This document shows positions 60,918 through 64,000 of a DNA stretch of 64,000 bases, in pieces (the first letter of the stretch is position 1; the number at the start of each line of letters is the position of its first letter). Both the position numbers and the translations under genes were made by a program. The stretch is from the NCBI RefSeq assembly GCF_000372725.1, contig NW_005196981.1, positions 197,325-261,324 of the forward strand. Reading direction: 5' to 3'. This stretch comes from Emiliania huxleyi CCMP1516. Its lineage: Eukaryota > Haptophyta > Isochrysidales > Noelaerhabdaceae. Under the pieces are notes generated by a model. The model was given only the letters and a program-made list of their open reading frames with translations, did no database searches and was not told the DNA's origin.

Positions 60918-61081
60918 ACGCGCGTGCTTTCGGCAAATGCTTTCGGCATTTTTTCTTTCATATAGTGATTTGGGCTCGGCAGCTTGTCAGCCCTCAGCCG
61001 AAGCTGGGGCCGGTCCCGTAGCCGAGAGAGCCCGCGCCGATGAGTTCGACGCGGTCGGGGGGGCCATTTACTGTCAATATA

Positions 61082-61152
61082 GAGAGCCTTGGGTTCGAGA
61101 GAGAGAGAGATTTTTAGCAATAGTGTGAGTGTTAGATTTGTTTGGGTTCGTA
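61082..61152 (-). repeat. Dispersed repeat R3, copy 3 (inverted, diverged)
   Basis: The plus strand GAGAGAGAGATTTTTAGCAA then TAGTGTGAGTGTTAGATTTG. The order is partly rearranged relative to 22440-22497 (inverted first block, direct GTGTGAGTGTTAGA block). Confidence 0.6.
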
Positions 61153-61293
61153 GAATTCTTCATTATAAATCGCTTGCCGTTTTTAAATCTTAAGCGCCAG
61201 GTCTGACGAGCTGGGCTTGTGGCGCTCAGCTAGGTCATGCACACCCTCTGCGCTCTGGGCGCTGAGCTGAGTGGAGCGAGTGGAGGCGAGAGT

Positions 61294-61513
61294 GTAGCGG
61301 AGCCGAGCGGAGCCGAGCGGAGCCGAGCGGAGCCGAGCGGAGCCGAGCGGAGCCGAGCGGAGCCGAGCGGAGCCGAGCGGAGCCGAGCGGAGCCGAGCGG
61401 AGCCGAGCGGAGCCGAGCGGAGCCGAGCGGAGCCGAGCGGAGCCGAGCGGAGCCGAGCGGAGCCGAGCGGAGCCGAGCGGAGCCGAGCGGAGCCGAGCGG
61501 AGCCGAGCGGAGC
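61294..61513 (+). repeat. 10-bp satellite AGCGGAGCCG, running into the assembly gap
   Basis: About 22 perfect head-to-tail AGCCGAGCGG units that end at the N run, so the array is longer than shown. Open in all frames on both strands, which produces artefactual ORFs. Confidence 0.97.
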
Positions 61514-61613
61514 NNNNNNNNNNNNNNNNNNNNNNNNNNNNNNNNNNNNNNNNNNNNNNNNNNNNNNNNNNNNNNNNNNNNNNNNNNNNNNNNNNNNNNN
61601 NNNNNNNNNNNNN
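61514..61613. other. Assembly gap, 100 N
   Basis: Exactly 100 N, a conventional placeholder of unknown true size, located between the satellite and a C-rich tract. Confidence 0.99.
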
Positions 61614-61880
61614 GCCTTTTCCCCCCCCCCCCCCCCTCCCCCCGATGGACCGCCCTCCTCCCCCCGCCCTCTCGGATCCCCCATCTCCCCAAACAGGCCT
61701 CCGGCCTCCCCACCCTCCACCCCCACCGCCTCTTCCTCAATCGGGTCCCTCCCCCGCTTCCTCCCCCGCCCCCCCGGGACGCCCCCCCCTTCCCGCCCCC
61801 CGCCGCCCCCCCCGCCGCCTCCCCCCCCCCCGTCCCGCGCCCCGAGCCCGGGCGCCTCCTCCCCGCACCCTGCGCACAGC
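61614..61880. repeat. C-rich low-complexity tract
   Basis: Runs of C (61621-61636 and many CCCCCC words to 61870) next to the gap. The complementary strand translates to poly-Gly/Arg only. Confidence 0.8.
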
Positions 61881-63704
61881 ACCCCCCCGTTCGCGGAGAG
61901 CACCCCGTCTTCTTCATGCAGCCCCGGGCTGTCCCGTCCATAAGCGTGCCGGAGGTAGAAGGTCGACAGCACCCCCATGCGGGCCGCCGTCTCCACCGAG
62001 TCGGCCCTGGGCCCCCGAGGACCCCTTGGCTTGCCCTTGTCGGAGCGCGGCTTCTTCTTGCTGGTGGCCTCGAGCTGCGCCGCGTCGGCTAGGATCCCCT
62101 TCCTCAGCAGATCGCCGTGACAGGACTCAATCCTACCCGCGCATAGGAGCACAAGATCCGTGCCGTCTCGAACCTTCTGTGCCAGTTCGCGAAGCGCCGC
62201 CGACCGCGTCCTCCAGAGTCGATCTCGCGTTTCGCGGGAGTGTGCGGGGACGAGTCCGTCTGTTCCAGCCACATCCGCTCCCTGGGGTCGAGCGGCGTGA
62301 CTGCTGCTGGCGCAGAAGCACACGCCCCTCCCTCTGTCGCGACGGGCAGGTGCCCCCCAAAGAGGGTCTTCCCGATCGGGGCCGGAACCAGCCTCCTCTT
62401 CGCGGCGGCAGCATACTTTCCGCCCCTGAGCGTCTCCAGCTGCCCTGCGAGCTCGCGCGGGAACGCAGCCCTCGCCGCCCTCCGCTCCAGGATCAGCGCT
62501 ACTTGCACGAGCTGGTCCTCCTTCGCACGGATGTCTCCCCCTCGGAGGTCCGGCAGTGGCGATGCGCCGGTCGGGTGGTGCGAGCTTTCGTCGGCGTCGC
62601 GGCTGGAGGCCGGGGAGGTCGACTGGAGCTCGCTCTCCTGTGTGGTTGGCAGGCGAGGGTGCGTCGCCAGCTCCCGCCGCTCGAGCGGGGTCCGGTCGTT
62701 GGCGTGGTGGCCGGGGCGTTCGCCACCGTTGGCCTGCTGCTCCCTCGCCGCGCCCTCCTCCGCACCGCGACTTCAGGGGTGCCGCCCATGCTTCGGGCGG
62801 CCCCGTCATTGAGCGGGGGGGGGGGCGGTGTGGTGTGCAGTTCCGGCCGTGGGTCGGACTGCTCGCTGTCATGTACTCCGTAAGGTTCTGGTTGGTGCTC
62901 TGGCAGGTCGGGTGGGGCAGCCGCGCCGGTGTTGTCGCGCGGTCGGCCGGCGGTTGGCGCAAACGCCACCCGCCGGCCAGTCGGGGGCGGCTCTGGCTGA
63001 GGGCTGGGGAAGGCTTTCGCAGATGCGTCAGCAGTCCCGTCAACCTCAGTCAGAGCCGCCGCCGTTCAGGCTCCCCCTGCGCCGGCTCCTCCGGCGCCCG
63101 CGTTGTCGAGCCGGTCGTCCTTGAGTCCGCCCGAGCCGTTGGGCTGGTAGGATGTATAGTCCGCCTCGACGTTTCCCGTCGACGCGCTCCTCAGGGCTCC
63201 CGCCGATTGGGAACCCACGGGCGATGCCGCAGCCCATGCCGCTGCATCTAACCCTTGGGGTTGGTCATGCCCGTGCGCCCCCTGGGGGTGCGGCTCGGGC
63301 CGGCTCGGGTCGTTAGACCCGGAAGTTGCGTTGCTCATCACACCGTCGTCCCCCGACGATGCGCTTCCCCAGGACCCCTCTCGCAAGAGGCCAACAGGAG
63401 GAGGCGCGTCCCCTGACATGGGCGCTGCTCTCTCCACTGGAGGGTGCATTTCCACCCGCGGACTCGCTCCGTGCGAACTCGCTGTATGGGTGGTTTTGTT
63501 CATAGACATGGGCCCGCGCGCCGCGCGCAGGCCGATTGCAGGGCTCTCCCACAACCACGCTGACCCGGATCCCAGGACCAACGACAGAGGCGAAACGACA
63601 CTCGGCCCGCCGACACAATTCGACCACTGGACACTATATCTAAATGCGGCGCAGGCCAATCTCAAGTTCCCTTCTCGATTCTTCGCGGGTTTCGGTGCAG
63701 TCAC
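61881..63704 (-). pseudogene. Hydrophilic protein gene with frame disruptions, possibly subtelomeric family
   Basis: Protein-like sequence on the minus strand passes through several frames. It begins near 63704-63510 (MSMNKTTHTASSHGASPRVE, EADYTSYQPNGSGGLKDDRL). It continues with FAPTAGRPRDNTGAAAPPDL and GVHDSEQSDPRPELHTTPPP, then PLERRELATHPRLPTTQESE, DIRAKEDQLVQVALILERRA and LAGQLETLRGGKYAAAAKRR. After a frame switch at about 62220 it reads LRELAQKVRDGTDLVLLCAG, ADAAQLEATSKKKPRSDKGK and RMGVLSTFYLRHAYGRDSPG. The switches lack convincing splice sites, so I call it a probable pseudogene; unrecognised introns are possible. Family unknown; the composition (Pro/Ser/Gly linkers plus basic helices) suggests a DNA- or RNA-interacting or mobile-element protein. 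Confidence 0.4.
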
Positions 63705-63845
63705 CTTCCCCCGCGACAGGTGTCAGAGAGCGTTCAAGCCGTTGTGCAGCTCCTAAGAGAATGGTCCGGTTTGGGCCGAAACCAAATGGAGGAATCAGCG
63801 GTCCGTCGGCACGAGCTCTCGGTGAATGCTTTGGGTTCTTCGGGC

Positions 63846-63881
63846 TAGGGTTAGGGTTAGGGTTAGGGTTAGGGTTAGGGT
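63846..63881 (+). repeat. TTAGGG telomere-type repeat tract
   Basis: CTAGGG followed by five TTAGGG units, ending TTGG. The TTAGGG strand runs 5' to 3' toward the right, as expected for a right-hand chromosome end, but ordinary sequence follows to 64000, so it is interstitial or subtelomeric here. Confidence 0.9.
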
Positions 63882-64000
63882 TGGTTGTCGTCGCGCGCTC
63901 TCGATATCTGGCTAAGACAGAGACACAGCAGCAGAGGCGACCCAAGCAACACACCAGAGCGCGGACGGGGGCGCGAGCCGCCATCTTGGACTGTGAGGTG

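Noticed and set aside
61294..61513. Possible CRISPR-like array
   Set aside because: Units are contiguous 10-mers with no spacers; eukaryotic satellite.
61183..62883. Very long frames on both strands across the N gap
   Set aside because: They arise from the 10-bp satellite (open in all frames) and from reading through Ns.

Overview
This is a 64 kb piece of a GC-rich nuclear genome from a unicellular eukaryote with dense, short introns. A haptophyte alga (Emiliania/Gephyrocapsa-like) is my best guess. The grounds are: short introns of about 40-250 bp, of which roughly half of those I can place use a GC donor rather than GT; a protein with a bipartite-looking leader typical of secondary plastids; proline-rich pherophorin/extensin-like hinges; a dynein heavy chain fragment (flagellate ancestry); and TTAGGG-type telomeric repeats near the right end. 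Other secondary-plastid algae (pelagophytes, dinoflagellate relatives) are not excluded. There is one 100-base N gap (61514-61613). No viral, prokaryotic-operon or CRISPR content was seen.

Left third (1-31 kb): genes are sparse and repeats dominate. Genes are a REI1/ZNF622 ribosome-assembly factor (partial), a secreted/membrane proline-rich protein, an ER-retained EF-hand protein, a coiled-coil protein, a secreted CE1-type esterase, a class A flavin monooxygenase, tRNA-Ser(GCU), a Notum/pectinacetylesterase, a secreted Cys-rich protein, an LRR protein and the C-terminal half of an NhaA antiporter. Between them lie copies of a dispersed ORF-bearing repeat (R1), a MITE-like element, a long-TIR transposon with an 8-bp target duplication (17979-18859), a probable element with AT-rich palindromic ends (8135-10678), and arrays of self-complementary short words.

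Middle (32-53 kb): gene-dense. Pantothenate kinase, an F-box-like pseudogene, a two-exon gene for a large membrane protein with a cytosolic TIR-like domain (37024-40249), an EF-hand nuclear-type protein, a probable plastid protein, a PDZ protein with acidic tracts, a NAP1 histone chaperone that lacks its central domain, a CRM/YhbY RNA-binding protein, a mitochondrial acyl-CoA dehydrogenase of the FadE/DmdC type, and an intact ORF that keeps a dynein heavy-chain C-terminus without a motor.

Right (53-64 kb): F-box + JmjC oxygenase, a putative sulfotransferase-like membrane protein, another R1 copy, an RCC1 fragment, a Cys-rich protein fused to an HSL-type hydrolase, a 10-bp satellite next to the gap, a frame-disrupted hydrophilic gene and a TTAGGG tract, so this end may be subtelomeric. 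The genes are ordinary housekeeping and surface functions and do not form a pathway; the most unusual items are the TIR-like receptor, the motorless dynein, the GC-AG intron preference with direct repeats at some splice sites, and the several transposon types.
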